64,000 bases of DNA from Hanleya hanleyi. Lineage: Eukaryota; Mollusca; Polyplacophora; Lepidopleurida; Hanleyidae. This document shows, piece after piece, positions 33,900 through 45,406 of the stretch. Location of the stretch: NCBI GenBank assembly GCA_036873755.1, contig JAVTVY010018944.1:1-64000 (forward strand). The letters are read 5' to 3'. Below the pieces are notes generated by a model that was not told the DNA's origin, did not search any database, and saw only the letters and a program-made list of their open reading frames with translations. Every line of letters starts with the position of its first letter. Position 1 is the stretch's first letter. The translations under genes were made by a program, and so were the position numbers.

Positions 33900-35127
33900 A
33901 GTCACATATGTTCCCGAATGTAACCGCGATTTCCCGCAAATGTCAAAGAAAAGCGAGAGCCTAATTGGCACTATGGACTACGCCATTAAAATATTAAGAG
34001 TTTTCGCGTTTTTCATCTTGGGCCGGAATGACCTTCACCTTTCACCTCAAATGTTTTGCGAAATATCGCGTTCCTCTCATACATCTACTCACACAAACTT
34101 ACCATTTTTAATTTTGATCTCTTACCGATTGACCTCAATTTTGGTGAGTGTCACCAACTATCTCAGCGAAATTTGTGAAAAATCAATCAAATTGTTGAAA
34201 AATTAAGAAACTAAAGAGCGAAAGAAAGGACAAGAACATGAGAACATCAGCCATCAGATTCGAAAAAAATATGAAGTAAGTTCTATGAACGTCCGCTCAG
34301 CTCCATAGCGATACGGAAGCTGTGTATATCAAAAATACTATAGAACAAATTAGTCACGACTTACAACTCCTTCATTTGCGCAATGTTACTCTAATGAGTT
34401 TATCAACGTTATCAATCAATAGTATGAATATCATCACGAGAGATCCTGAAGGATCTTGGCGCCCACCGTTGTCTGATAATTGTAAGCTAATGACAAGAGG
34501 ATATTTTTGTCCATTGTTACTAAGAACAAACAATTGATTTGTAATTTTGTTTGCAGAATTTCGAATTTGTGCGAAAAAGATCGAAAAAGGGACACTGCAA
34601 AACACCAAGATATTATCTATCCAAGGTTCAGGAGTTTCAAGATTTCTAGAAACTGTACTTGATGTCGGTTGTTACAGTACAAGTTAAATGAGCAAAGTTA
34701 GTTTGAAAGTGAATGTCCGGAGGATCCTACGTCTTCGTTTTGTAGTGTTTTTTTTTTTTTTTTTTGCACGTGTCATCATTGGGTACTGGAGGCGAAGACT
34801 AATTTCTTTGACACTTTGGCATGAGCCCTGATTATCTCCCTTGGATCGAAACACGCAGTAGTCTACAGTTGTCGAGTTGTGACGTTGTTTCACAAGAGTG
34901 ACGTCCCTTCGGCAGACAAAGCGGTGGGGCAGTTCACTTCCAACGGCATGGACTAAAGTAAACTGATTTAAAATTTGAAGAAATACATTTTAATTCGGAA
35001 TCATTTGAACTCCTTGGTATGGAAGGTGAAAGTATGGATATTCTCTATAGTCAATATATAGAATATGCCCCATCGTTTGATAAGCCGACTCTTGTGATGC
35101 AACGTCACAACTCGGGAATACAGTATT
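33900..35127. other. Gene-free interval
   Basis: A poly-T run at about 34748-34766 may be the inverse of a retroelement poly-A tail. No credible gene is seen. Confidence 0.4.
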
Positions 35128-36353
35128 ATTGTGAAGCGTAACTTGGATTTTACAATCGGACCAAAAAGGTATCTTGCACAACTGCACCACGAGGGAAAAC
35201 CTGTATACCAAATTTGAGAAAGATCTATGTAGCACTTCCTGAGAAATCACGATAAAATTTCATGGGGAAATCCAAAATGGCCGCTTGGTTGCTATATTGG
35301 ATTTTCGAATCAGACCAGAAAAGGTATCTTGCACAACTAGACCCCACGAGAAAACTGTATACCAAATTTGAGAAAGATCCATTTAGAACTTCCTGAGAAA
35401 TGACGATAACAATGTTTCATGAGGAAATCCAAGATGGCTGCCTGGTGGCCATATTGAATTTTCGAATCGGACCAGAAAAGGTATCTTGCACAACTAGATC
35501 CCAAGGAGAACTTGTGTACCAAATTTGAGAAAGTTCCATGCAGTACTTCTTGAGAATTTACGATAACAATTTTTCATCTGGAAATTCAAGATGGCTGCCT
35601 GGTGGCCATATTGAATTTTTGAATCGAACCGGAAAAGGTATCTTGCACAACTAAACTCCAAGGGGAACCTGTGTACCAAATTTGAGAAAGATCCATGCAG
35701 TACTTCCTGAGAAATCGCGATAAAGTTTCATGGGGAAAACTAAGATGGCCGCCTGGTGGCCATATTGGATATTCAAATCGGACCGAAAAAGGTGTCTTGC
35801 ACAATTAGACCCCAAGGGAAACCTGTGTATCAAATTTTGAGAAAGATCCATGTAGTACTTCCTGAGAAATTACGATAACTATGTTTCATGGGGAAATCCA
35901 AGATGGCTGCCTGGTGGCCATATTGGATTTCCAAATCGGACCAGAAAAGGTATCTTGCACAACTAGACCCCAAGGGGATCCTGTGTACCAAATTTGAGAA
36001 AGATCCATGCAGTAGTTCCTGATAAATCGCGATAACAAAGTTTCATGTGTAAATCCAAGATGGCCACGTTGTGGCCCTATTGGATTTTCGAATCGGCCCA
36101 CAAAAGGTATCTTGCACAACTAGACCCCAAGGGGAACCTGCGTACCAAATTTGAGAAAGATCCATGAAGTAGTTCCTGAGAAATCGCGGTAACAAAGTTT
36201 CATTGGGAAATCCAAGATGGCCGCCTTGTGGCCATATTGGATTTTCGAATCGGACCAATAAAGGTATCTTGCACAACTAGACCCCAAGGGGAACCTGTGT
36301 ACCAAATTTGAGAAAGATCCATGAAGCAGTTCCTGAGAAATTGCGGTAACAAG
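35128..36353. repeat. Tandem array, ~157-bp unit, eight copies
   Basis: The string aggtatcttgcacaact recurs about every 155-159 bp from 35168 to 36267. Each unit contains ccaagatggc-ccatattgg, a cgaatcggacc block and ccaaatttgagaaagatcca. The first unit is the most diverged. Short reverse-strand frames repeat from unit to unit because the length is close to a multiple of three; they are not taken as genes. Confidence 0.88.
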
Positions 36354-36957
36354 AATTGTTTACGGACGGACTGAATCTTTCGGAAAAGTTCGCAGAATAT
36401 GAATGGTTATCTAGTTTAATTCTGCCCGGCCCGGGGGACACTAAACCAACTTGTTCACCTCAGCTATGGAACGAAGAAAACGAGATAGCTGAAACTTTCT
36501 GACTATCCGCGAATCATATGGGTATCATTTGATATGGTTTGCATAATCCTACGGGCAAAAGGTCATGGGAAATTCAAGATGGCGGCGACGAAGTGTTCTC
36601 GGAAAGTCGTGTTTTGGTCTTTCCTTTCTTGCTTAAAATGACAAAAGTAATTTAATTTACCAAAGCTAATTATTCTCTATCATAGTAATAACTTATTGAG
36701 AGAAAATATAAAAAAATAAAAAAGAATCGGAAAATCGGTCCAGAATTAGACGAAGAAGTGATTCCGACAAGATGACATGACTGTCAAGTCATCGTGGCGG
36801 CCATCTTGGATTTTTTTTTTCATTTTCTCGTAGACCAAGACCCAATTATATAGAATGAAAAATATTCAACCCCGTAACCCAAGAGGTAACTGAAATAAAT
36901 AAGGGGTCGTAATCCCTCCCCCCAAGCCCTGGTACTGTTTGAAACACCGTAGAAACA
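36354..36957. other. Gene-free interval
   Basis: AT-rich sequence with attcaagatggcggcgac near 36570 and tggcggccatcttgga near 36797. No gene. Confidence 0.45.
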
Positions 36958-37125
36958 CCGCGATCTAAACTACTCGGTCAACGGGCCTCCCCAAAAAATA
37001 GGAGGTAGCAGACCGGTGATCTTGAAAGCGAACATACAGTACCCCTCTGGTGATCGTAATGACACAGCTCCCATATTCTAAGATAGTGTAATCCCAAATT
37101 AACGAAAATACTGTTATACGAACAT
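36958..37125 (-). mobile_element. tRNA-derived SINE fragment
   Basis: The inverse of a tRNA A-box region (tctaaactactcggtcaacg) is followed by sequence shared with 51330-51440. A second SINE tail (ctaagatagtgtaatccc...aaaatactgtta) comes next. It is composite and degenerate. Confidence 0.5.
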
Positions 37126-37189
37126 TTTCTAAATGACAAAAAATATATCTACACAACGCACCAAAACACATGCACATACAGTCTTCTTT

Positions 37190-37795
37190 CACCCGACAAA
37201 AAAACGATCTTCTAAAGTATCTACTTGATAAAAACAGTCTGACAATCTTAAAATGTATACAGTAGATCGGGTATGGCCGATTCTACATCGCCTGACCATG
37301 GCTTGATCGAAACGTTTCTGGCTACGCAGATGAATATATCCTACAGGTTTTTTTAACTGATAAAGCTTGCTGTTATCCACAGCATCCCATAAAGATTGAA
37401 ACAGCTTTCTTACATAAGCACACATAGAGAACCGCTACATTGGATTCCAACAGGATCAACCTCATGATCTAGGGCTGCCTTAGCCATTTCTTCAGCGTCT
37501 GTATTTCCTTTGATGCCAACGTGGCTAAGCAACCAACAGAGCAAAATCAATCTGTTGATGAAATCTAAGATCATATAATTGTAGAAAGTTCAAAATGGTG
37601 TGGTGAGTTGGAGTTCCACTCTCCATCGCTTGAAGGCATGACAGTGAATGTGAGAATATGACATATTTTCCTCCTATAGCAGACCCAATACCTTTTGAAG
37701 CTAACAATAGAGCTTTGGCTTCAGCATGGAAAATCGAACTCTTTCCTGGAAGTCGACAGGTTTTAGTTTCGGAACTAAAGCTAGTATATCTAATT
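37190..37795 (-). mobile_element. RNase H-type LINE fragment abutting the receptor gene
   Basis: The reverse strand encodes parts of the same ORF2 as the LINE at 28.2-29.9 kb: the RNase H region (37525-37790) and FDQAMVRRCRIGHTR (about 37310). Internal sequence is deleted. Its 5' truncation point lies within about 10-90 bp of the receptor start. Confidence 0.7.
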
Positions 37796-37877
37796 TTGAG
37801 TCATGTTCCAAACTTTTGTTATAGCAGCAATAGTGCATAAATACGTCTTGGAACTCAAATACTTGTCATACTTTGTC

Positions 37878-40800
37878 ATGCCACTACTGCCACCGATATC
37901 ACCAACTATCTTCCCCCTTTTATTTCTTGTAGTGATCTGGTCAGCAAGGTCGGGAATAGGTGATGAAAATAATACCAATAACGCAATGGTTGGTGAATCT
38001 ATACAATTACCACATGGAAAGACTATCAAGGGAGAAGGAGGGGACAAAGGAATTGATTTGGGTGGCATTGGTATACCTGCTAATTCTTTTGGGCTCAGTG
38101 GGTCTAACCAAAGTCCTACCTGTTGGTTACGTGACCTCTGCTCAGGGCGATGTGAACTTTCATCTCGTGTTTTCGATAAAAAAATCAGCAACAGTATCCC
38201 GTGCAAATGTGACCAGCTATGTGTAGTATTTGGAGATTGTTGCGTTGACTATTTTCAAGAATGTTTCAACCTCACCCAAGACGGAGAGTCAGAGCTTGTT
38301 ACGAACGTAATGACCGCCATACAGGAATATTTGGTCTTTGTAAATGTGAACGAAAGCGTACCTAAACGACAAGTGCCCGATATTGCAGCGTCCTGTACTG
38401 TATCATTGAGAGAGCTATCGTCCAACTTCACTCTCGAAAGTCTTTTCCTTGTTCAAAGTTGTTTTCAATGTAAACGGCTGACAATATATGATGATCGCAA
38501 GTTCACCAAAAAATCCCTCCACGTGTTAACAAAATGCCCGATCTTAGGGGAGAAACAGTCAACCAAGGTGGCTTGTGAGTCTCCTAAACCTCCTTTATTC
38601 AACATACCCGTGCAAGACATTAAGGAACCCGCCCTGATTTACCGCAATATGCACTGCGCAATCTGCCATGGTAAAGAAGTTGCTGACGTCTCCCAATGGA
38701 TTCCTGCCATTTCTTGTCCGGAACCTGAATTCACAGAGATCATTCTTAATTCAAGTAACGAGATAAACGAATATATAGAAGGAAAGTGCATGATTGGTTA
38801 TACTCCAACGAACGCAACCTGGACCAGGGCTGAGTGTCCGTACGATCACACATTCAAAGAATTACCAACATTGGTTAACTCATCGAGGATCAATATTGAA
38901 CTGAAGTTGTGTCAGTTGTATTTCGACCCAGTTTCTCATCCACTTAATAGAAGCACGATTTATCGGAATGAGCACTGTGCCAACCTTGACATGGTTCGCA
39001 ATTTAGATTGCCTCGATATAAAAGAATTAGAAAGCGATTCCATACCGGGACCGACCTTGATAGTAAAACCATTGTCCGTATTGTTCAGTTTCAAGAATTC
39101 CGCTGTCGGTATCCAGTATGGGGAAGAAATCATATATTTATCTCCTGCTGAAGGCGAGGAATGTTCAGTAGATGAGGTTTACAGCTTCTTAAGCCGGAGA
39201 TGTGAGAAAAATCTTGCAACGATGTCACTCACAGAAACTGAAATGTTCATCCATATCGATATCCGCGTGTTGTCCAGTGTTTGTGGTCTTGTCGTCCCAG
39301 ATATAGGTAGTTTTTTGGGCTCTACTTTACTTTTGGGTGAGGACAAGGCATGTGTTACGCTAGAAGCCACCGAATTTAAGTTAGCAACGCGACAGGAGAA
39401 TGCGACGCTTGTCATTAATGAACAACCGTCAGCCATTGTGAATTTGCTTCTCACTAAACCTGATGGCATGAATACCCAAAAGTGCAAAAGCAAGATACAT
39501 TGTGGTTGGTGGCACATAGATTACAAGGAGTTGAATAACTTAGAACATAAGGCCACCACTGACCAAGATTATTGCGAAACAGAGCTAGACATTTTGTTTG
39601 AATCGGATGATTTAGCCTGGGAAACCTTCGTCGATTTCTTGAAGAACGTGAACGAGGCAATTGACAAATATTCTGGAATATTCTATAGCCCTGACAGGGA
39701 ATTTATTTTGGTATACGAGAATATCAGCGTCACTAATGAGAACAGAGAATCGAATAAGACCTGTCCATCCGAAAACAGAGTGGATATCGCCTATACCGTT
39801 AACGAGGAGAACCCATGGATTCTTACCCTAGACCAAGAACCTTCGCGAAATATAAGTCTACAGAACTGGGCCTTTTTCTTGGATTACCACTTTGGTTCAA
39901 ACAGCAGCAATGGACGACATGACTTTAAAATATGTGACCAGTTCGGTAGCGGGGACCAATACTGGTTTCCTAATTGTAACGTTGTCTTTTCGGTTGATCA
40001 CACAAAATACTGGACAAAAGATGGAAATCTTTACATCAGCGTTAACTTCAATGTCTTTAAGATCAGCAAATATCAGAAGGTAAAAGGTACGATGTATTAC
40101 TGTGCAGATTCAGTGATAAAAGTACCCGATGTTCTCCATGATAACTCGGTCCTCACAATTGTTAGTTTAAGTTTATCTCTCACTTCACTTCTGTTCGTGA
40201 TTATGACATACACATTTTTCTCGCCGTTGCGCAATCTCCCTGGAAAAATAGTTATTGGCCTGACTTCAAATCTCTTCTGTGCGATGCTTCTGTTCCTGTT
40301 TGGTACAGGACAGACTAAGAATCCTGTTCTCTGTACTATCATGGCTGCTCTTCTTCATTTCTTCTGGCTGGCCTCATTCTTCTGGACAACTGTTCTGTCT
40401 TTCAACCTAGCTCAAACTTTTGGCTCCAAAACTATGACTGTCCGATACGAGAAAAAATCTTTTCTGTATTACTGCACATATTCATTCGCTGGTCCGCTGC
40501 TAATTGTTCTTGCGACACTTCTGGAAGGGTTCTTTCACAAACCTGATTCCTGGGTGCATGGCTCTTATGGCAGTGCTGCTGCCTGCTGGATCAGTCAACG
40601 ATGGGTGAACATTGTCGCCTTTGGCTTGCCCGTTGGACTCACGGTTTTGCTGAACACTGTTATGTTTCTGTATACCGTCCGAAGTCTCTATAAGATATCC
40701 AAGATAACCAAACGTGTCCATAAAAAGGAGAATCGTGGACAATCGACAATCTTGTATTTCAAACTGTCTCTCATAATGGGACTCTCCTGGGCTCTATTCT

Positions 40801-41009
40801 TTTTATCCGGCGTTCTGGAAAATGAGATTCTACGGGCTCTCAGTATTGTCCTCAATGCTCTACAAGGCTTCTTTCTGTTCCTTGTTTTCGTGTGCAACAA
40901 GCATGTGTACACTTTATACAGGGACGTGTTCCACAGTTTCACCTTGAAAGGACAAACCCTTCCTGCCGGAACTGAAACCACACTTACCAGCAAACAAAAT
41001 CGGATCTAA
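37878..41009 (+). CDS. Somatomedin-B, Methuselah-like class B GPCR (single exon)
   Basis: A 1043-aa receptor counted from the ATG at 37878, chosen because MPLLPPISPTIFPLLFLVVIW makes a signal peptide. An upstream in-frame ATG at 37803 would bury it. Residues about 82-129 form a somatomedin-B domain (CSGRC...CKCDQLC...GDCCVDY). A Cys-rich ectodomain has two YRNxHCA motifs. Seven hydrophobic segments lie from about 757 to 1010. FFWTTVLSFNLAQTF in TM3 and LSLIMGLSWALFFLSGV in TM6 match Methuselah-like class B receptors. No GPS cleavage motif is seen before TM1. The gene is uninterrupted by introns. Ligand unknown. Confidence 0.88.
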   Translation: MPLLPPISPTIFPLLFLVVIWSARSGIGDENNTNNAMVGESIQLPHGKTIKGEGGDKGIDLGGIGIPANSFGLSGSNQSPTCWLRDLCSGRCELSSRVFDKKISNSIPCKCDQLCVVFGDCCVDYFQECFNLTQDGESELVTNVMTAIQEYLVFVNVNESVPKRQVPDIAASCTVSLRELSSNFTLESLFLVQSCFQCKRLTIYDDRKFTKKSLHVLTKCPILGEKQSTKVACESPKPPLFNIPVQDIKEPALIYRNMHCAICHGKEVADVSQWIPAISCPEPEFTEIILNSSNEINEYIEGKCMIGYTPTNATWTRAECPYDHTFKELPTLVNSSRINIELKLCQLYFDPVSHPLNRSTIYRNEHCANLDMVRNLDCLDIKELESDSIPGPTLIVKPLSVLFSFKNSAVGIQYGEEIIYLSPAEGEECSVDEVYSFLSRRCEKNLATMSLTETEMFIHIDIRVLSSVCGLVVPDIGSFLGSTLLLGEDKACVTLEATEFKLATRQENATLVINEQPSAIVNLLLTKPDGMNTQKCKSKIHCGWWHIDYKELNNLEHKATTDQDYCETELDILFESDDLAWETFVDFLKNVNEAIDKYSGIFYSPDREFILVYENISVTNENRESNKTCPSENRVDIAYTVNEENPWILTLDQEPSRNISLQNWAFFLDYHFGSNSSNGRHDFKICDQFGSGDQYWFPNCNVVFSVDHTKYWTKDGNLYISVNFNVFKISKYQKVKGTMYYCADSVIKVPDVLHDNSVLTIVSLSLSLTSLLFVIMTYTFFSPLRNLPGKIVIGLTSNLFCAMLLFLFGTGQTKNPVLCTIMAALLHFFWLASFFWTTVLSFNLAQTFGSKTMTVRYEKKSFLYYCTYSFAGPLLIVLATLLEGFFHKPDSWVHGSYGSAAACWISQRWVNIVAFGLPVGLTVLLNTVMFLYTVRSLYKISKITKRVHKKENRGQSTILYFKLSLIMGLSWALFFLSGVLENEILRALSIVLNALQGFFLFLVFVCNKHVYTLYRDVFHSFTLKGQTLPAGTETTLTSKQNRI

Positions 41010-42716
41010 ACTCCATATCCGAAGACTGGTAGTATTACCCGTGAGTAAACGATTGCCGAAATGAAAATTACAAATAATTTTCATTTTTATTTTCTGATTG
41101 GTCAAGACATCTGAGCGTCAGATTACTTTTCATCGTGAGCTGCCCTGCCTTTATTATATATCGTGCTCGTTTTCCTAGCTATAATTATTCCACGGTGATG
41201 TGAAATTCTGAAAAAAAAACAAACACTCCACTTGTTTGCAGCGTTCGAATATGTACATGGTAGGTCCAGCTGCGCTGTGTCGTATTTTTTTTTGATTGGA
41301 TGAGCCGTCATGGTTGTTTTTTGTAGTCCAAATGTGTGTAATGTTTTTCATCATATTTTCGTCGTCTATGAGAGGCATCATTCGATAAATGACACAATAT
41401 CCCAGATACTATTGCCAGGGATACCTCGAACGTCTCCTGGTAGAAGTAAAGCTAATGCGGACCCTGATATATGTTAAACAATCTGACTATTTCGAACACT
41501 CATCTTTGTGTCTTTATACTAAATATAACTGCGCATGCGCGGGACTATATAAGATTCTACACCAATGTTATTGACTATTACACAATCGGAGTTTCTTGAT
41601 ACATTTTTTCAAAACTGTTTGTTTGAGTGCTGAAAACAAACTGGTGTTCAGAATAAAATCTGATTATAGCTGTATTGTCTGCTCTTTAGTTATATGATCT
41701 TAACAAAGATTCGCCCTGTCGCGAATCATATGAATTTGCAGCTACGTCACAATTCTGACAGCGAAAATTGTGACAACACCACCTGTCCCGCTTCATATAT
41801 GCAAACGATACAATGTCATAACACTTTATATTTATTGACTCACCTGATATATTCATACGGGCAACGGGTTTATTTATAAACCTATACAAATGTAGTGAAC
41901 TCTTAGAGGTTTATCTTGGAAACATACAATGAACAGCATTGAAGGTGTTCATTTCTTGGCGTGATAAGTAAATTGATAAAACTAACCATTTGGACCATCA
42001 TAGTATATAATAGATATCAACAATATAAAGCGTCAGCCGATATGTGTACCATTTCCGGGAGAGGGTGGCTCTCTTCGTTCTACTTTTGATGCACTGCTGA
42101 ATAGTTTCTAGGCTATTTAACTTGTTTTTACTCAATAGATTTCATATACGTCGATTATTGTTTGCAGAAAGACTCACATGTGCAGTTTAGAGTTTAGGCG
42201 AGTGGTTCAGACGAGTTAGACAGCGTTCAATACCCGAGCTGGGACTAATAGAGATATATTATCTAATTGTATAATCATATTATCATTACGATTGTGTCTT
42301 TGTAAACATGAGAAAACGCATTAAACGAATTTGGTCCTATTAGCGTATGTCCATCAACTTATTAACTATTATTTTTCGGAATATTGAGAAATTTGAACCA
42401 GCGATACTCACAAAGATGATATCGACATCCACAAGCTCACCTATCATTCAACCTATCATTATATTTGTAGAAATCACATCTTTTGTTATGTCCTTTAGTT
42501 GCGTGGCACTCAATTAAATGATGTCTCATCTTTAATGGATCAGGGACGTGGAATGATGTTGTCGATTGAGGAGGGGGAGGTTCACATACGTACAAGCATG
42601 GAATATGCAGTAAATCAGCCGAAGACCATTTTAGTACTGTTATTGAAACACTAATTCATAGGAATTATTTTTTTTCTATTTTGGCATTTAGCAAGTGATC
42701 ATATTACATTATTTTC

Positions 42717-42833
42717 GTTATTTTGAGATTACGCTCTCTTAGTATAGCACAGATGTTAGTGCTGAAAATTGATCTAGTCCCATGCGAGATTTGAACCAGA
42801 AACTGGAGGGCAAATCCGTCATGTAAGACACAT
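42717..42833 (-). mobile_element. tRNA-derived SINE, partial
   Basis: Tail, then agtgctgaaaattgatctagtcccatgcgagatttgaacc, the inverse of a B-box region. The A-box part is missing. Confidence 0.5.
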
Positions 42834-43639
42834 ACAATAGGTGACTACATGTGGGGAACCATTCAACCAAGGAGTGAAAAGGGCCAAGTATATTGCACGC
42901 AAAGTGTTGCCGATTGAAGTTGTCATAAATGATGGGTCTGCCAGAGTAAGGCACCTAATCGTCAGCGCTATATGTGGGTTAGGCCGCCGGCGTATAGGTA
43001 GCAGTCTGCAGTAGAGCCAAGGCACCTGAAATTAATATGTAGGCTGGTTCGTTTTGAGAGAACCCCATAGAATTATATATTTTCTAAAAGAGTAGGCTCT
43101 TGCCATGAAGCCAAGACAGGTGTAAGCTTGCTGACCAAAATAGGGGTCCCCATAACTCCTACTGAACTTGCCCAAGATTTCAGGAAAATTGTCTAAATTT
43201 GGTCCGAAGTAGGTCGTATTCTCTCCCCATCACAGAAAAACTTGACAGTCGATTGTCCTTTAACTCACCGACACTGTGCCCATAGATCAACAATAATTAG
43301 CAAAGAAAATAGGGGGTCGACCAGGCCGTTCTCAAACTCATTTTCCCATTGCAAAGTATACCATGTGCTCGCAAGCTAAAAAAGGCCCCAATTTACAGCC
43401 ACATTTGCACACTTCCATCTACATAGTGAGGCATGGACCAATCTGACTGGTAAAATACCATGAACTGATTTCAAGCAAATCAACCAGTCAACTGAATGAT
43501 ATTACAAATATTAATAAAGAAAAAGCCAACAAAACTTCTCATGGGGCCAAACCTGGTGGAATATTAATTTCAAAGATTTTGAGAGGGGGGGGGGGGAGGC
43601 AAAAATCCGCAACTATAGACTACCCCCTATAGTGCTGGC

Positions 43640-43765
43640 GATTCTAAGGTGCCTTACTCTTGGGGTCGCAGGTTTGAATCTCGGATAGGACTCGACCAAA
43701 TTTCAGCACTAGAATCTGTGATATACTAAGATAGTGTAATCCCAAAATAACGAAAATACTGTTAC
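43640..43765 (+). mobile_element. tRNA-derived SINE, plus strand
   Basis: ggtttgaatctcgg is a B-box-like site. Then follows the cagcactagaatctgtgatat tail and an aaaatactgttac end, shared with 51660-51790. Confidence 0.55.
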
Positions 43766-45406
43766 ATTATTTCATGCCTACATATTCACACCGAAAACTG
43801 CCAACTGGATCTCCTGTCAGACGCCTTTATCAGTACCTCAACGACAAATTGTATAGATCTAGGTTTCCTGTCACGTCGTATAGAACGTTATAGAAGCTTC
43901 ACCAGGCAGAACTCGACAATGATTTTTGTTTAACCGTTAATCGTAATTGTTAAGTTCCCTAAACGCAAAACATTATCGATATGTTATTACCTCACTGGTG
44001 AAGTGAGGAAATAAGCGTTCCATTGAAGATGAAGCTCCAGCTGAAGAGGAACTAGACGGCGAAACATTGCTAGAACTCCTCATTACAGAGATACAGTAGG
44101 GGTAATGTATGAAATACAGCTAAATTGAAGATCCGCTGAGGTAAACGCGGACCGCGGTCATTACAGATAGAGTATCAACAGCCCGCCTTTATTCATGTAC
44201 CAGTATAAAAGAAAATTAAGGTTTATCGTTAAGAAGTTTGGTTCGCTTCTTAACTTTTAACCCAGCTAAGATTAACACAGTGGAATGGTGAATGGTTCTG
44301 TCGTATGGAAAATTCTGTCCTGATTTCCTAGATCAGTGATTCCGGGATGGCTACATTTCTACGGAAATACTGGTATAAAAGAGCGTAGGTCTGCTGGGAT
44401 ATGTTGGGAAATCAAGTCCGGATTTTAGGAATTAATGACTGCTTCAATATATGTCGTGTACAATATTGGGCGTGGAAGATATTCCCTGGAGGGCTAAATT
44501 TTTACGTAAGTCTTGTTCCTCCGATTCTCATTTCGGCGGATTGTAATTCCTCTGGGAATGCACTTAAGGAGGAAATTGGATTGATATTTGCTGTTTGTCA
44601 ATCCATGTGTCATCGGTTGTAGTGGGTGAAAATATAGGATTGTAGACGTATGGGGGAGTTTCTCCGTAAATTGTTGTTTCTTCAATCACGATTTTACTAG
44701 CGTTTGTCGCTAATACGCCGCCTTATAGTGTCTGTCAGTATTTTCTCGATTTGAAAAGTTCGTAGATTTAAAACTTTTCCAAACAGAAGGATAAACCATA
44801 AGTACCGAGCAATCGGGATAGAAGTTTTCATTTCCAAGTAAAGACTTCCCCTCGCCAACTCATCAGTAATTGAAATAAATCGCGATTGGAACGACATTTA
44901 GAAACTCTTGAAAGATATTTAATGCAGTCTTTATTTAATCGCAGCTGTGACAAAGCAATCGAAAAAGATTTTGCATAGCATCATAAATCCGTGTCATACT
45001 ATTTGGCAAGATGAACTTATATACGCTTTCACCAACATCTTTTAGTGATTCTTCACCCGAAGTAAGTGGGGGGGGGGGGAGTCAACCAGGAGACACAGTG
45101 CTTCTCAATTTCCTCAGATTCAACAGTTTAGCCAATATTCTACATTGGTGATAGACCTAAGTTGCTTATGGTGCAACTGTTGTACATAAACATTCCACAA
45201 AACTATTTGACCAAACTTTAAGGACAGCTATATGGCGTATACCTACCTCACCTAGGGGCATTTAATAAATTTGCTACAAAATGTAACATGACAAATGGCA
45301 ATGATCGAAAACTGTTAACCACCTCCTTCTTCTGGAAAATTCGCATATATAGTTTACAAGTATTTATGGTTATGTTGACTTGGAGTTTGTGGCTAGTATT
45401 GTTTTA

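Noticed and set aside
33900..34206. Joining the short exon at 33530 to an open stretch after 33899
   Set aside because: The would-be acceptor lies in the end of a diverged Naiad repeat, the downstream peptide has no recognisable domain, and the frame could be chance.
35337..36305. Family of ~60-77 codon frames across the 157-bp array
   Set aside because: They repeat with the satellite, lack a common start context and cross unit boundaries in different frames.
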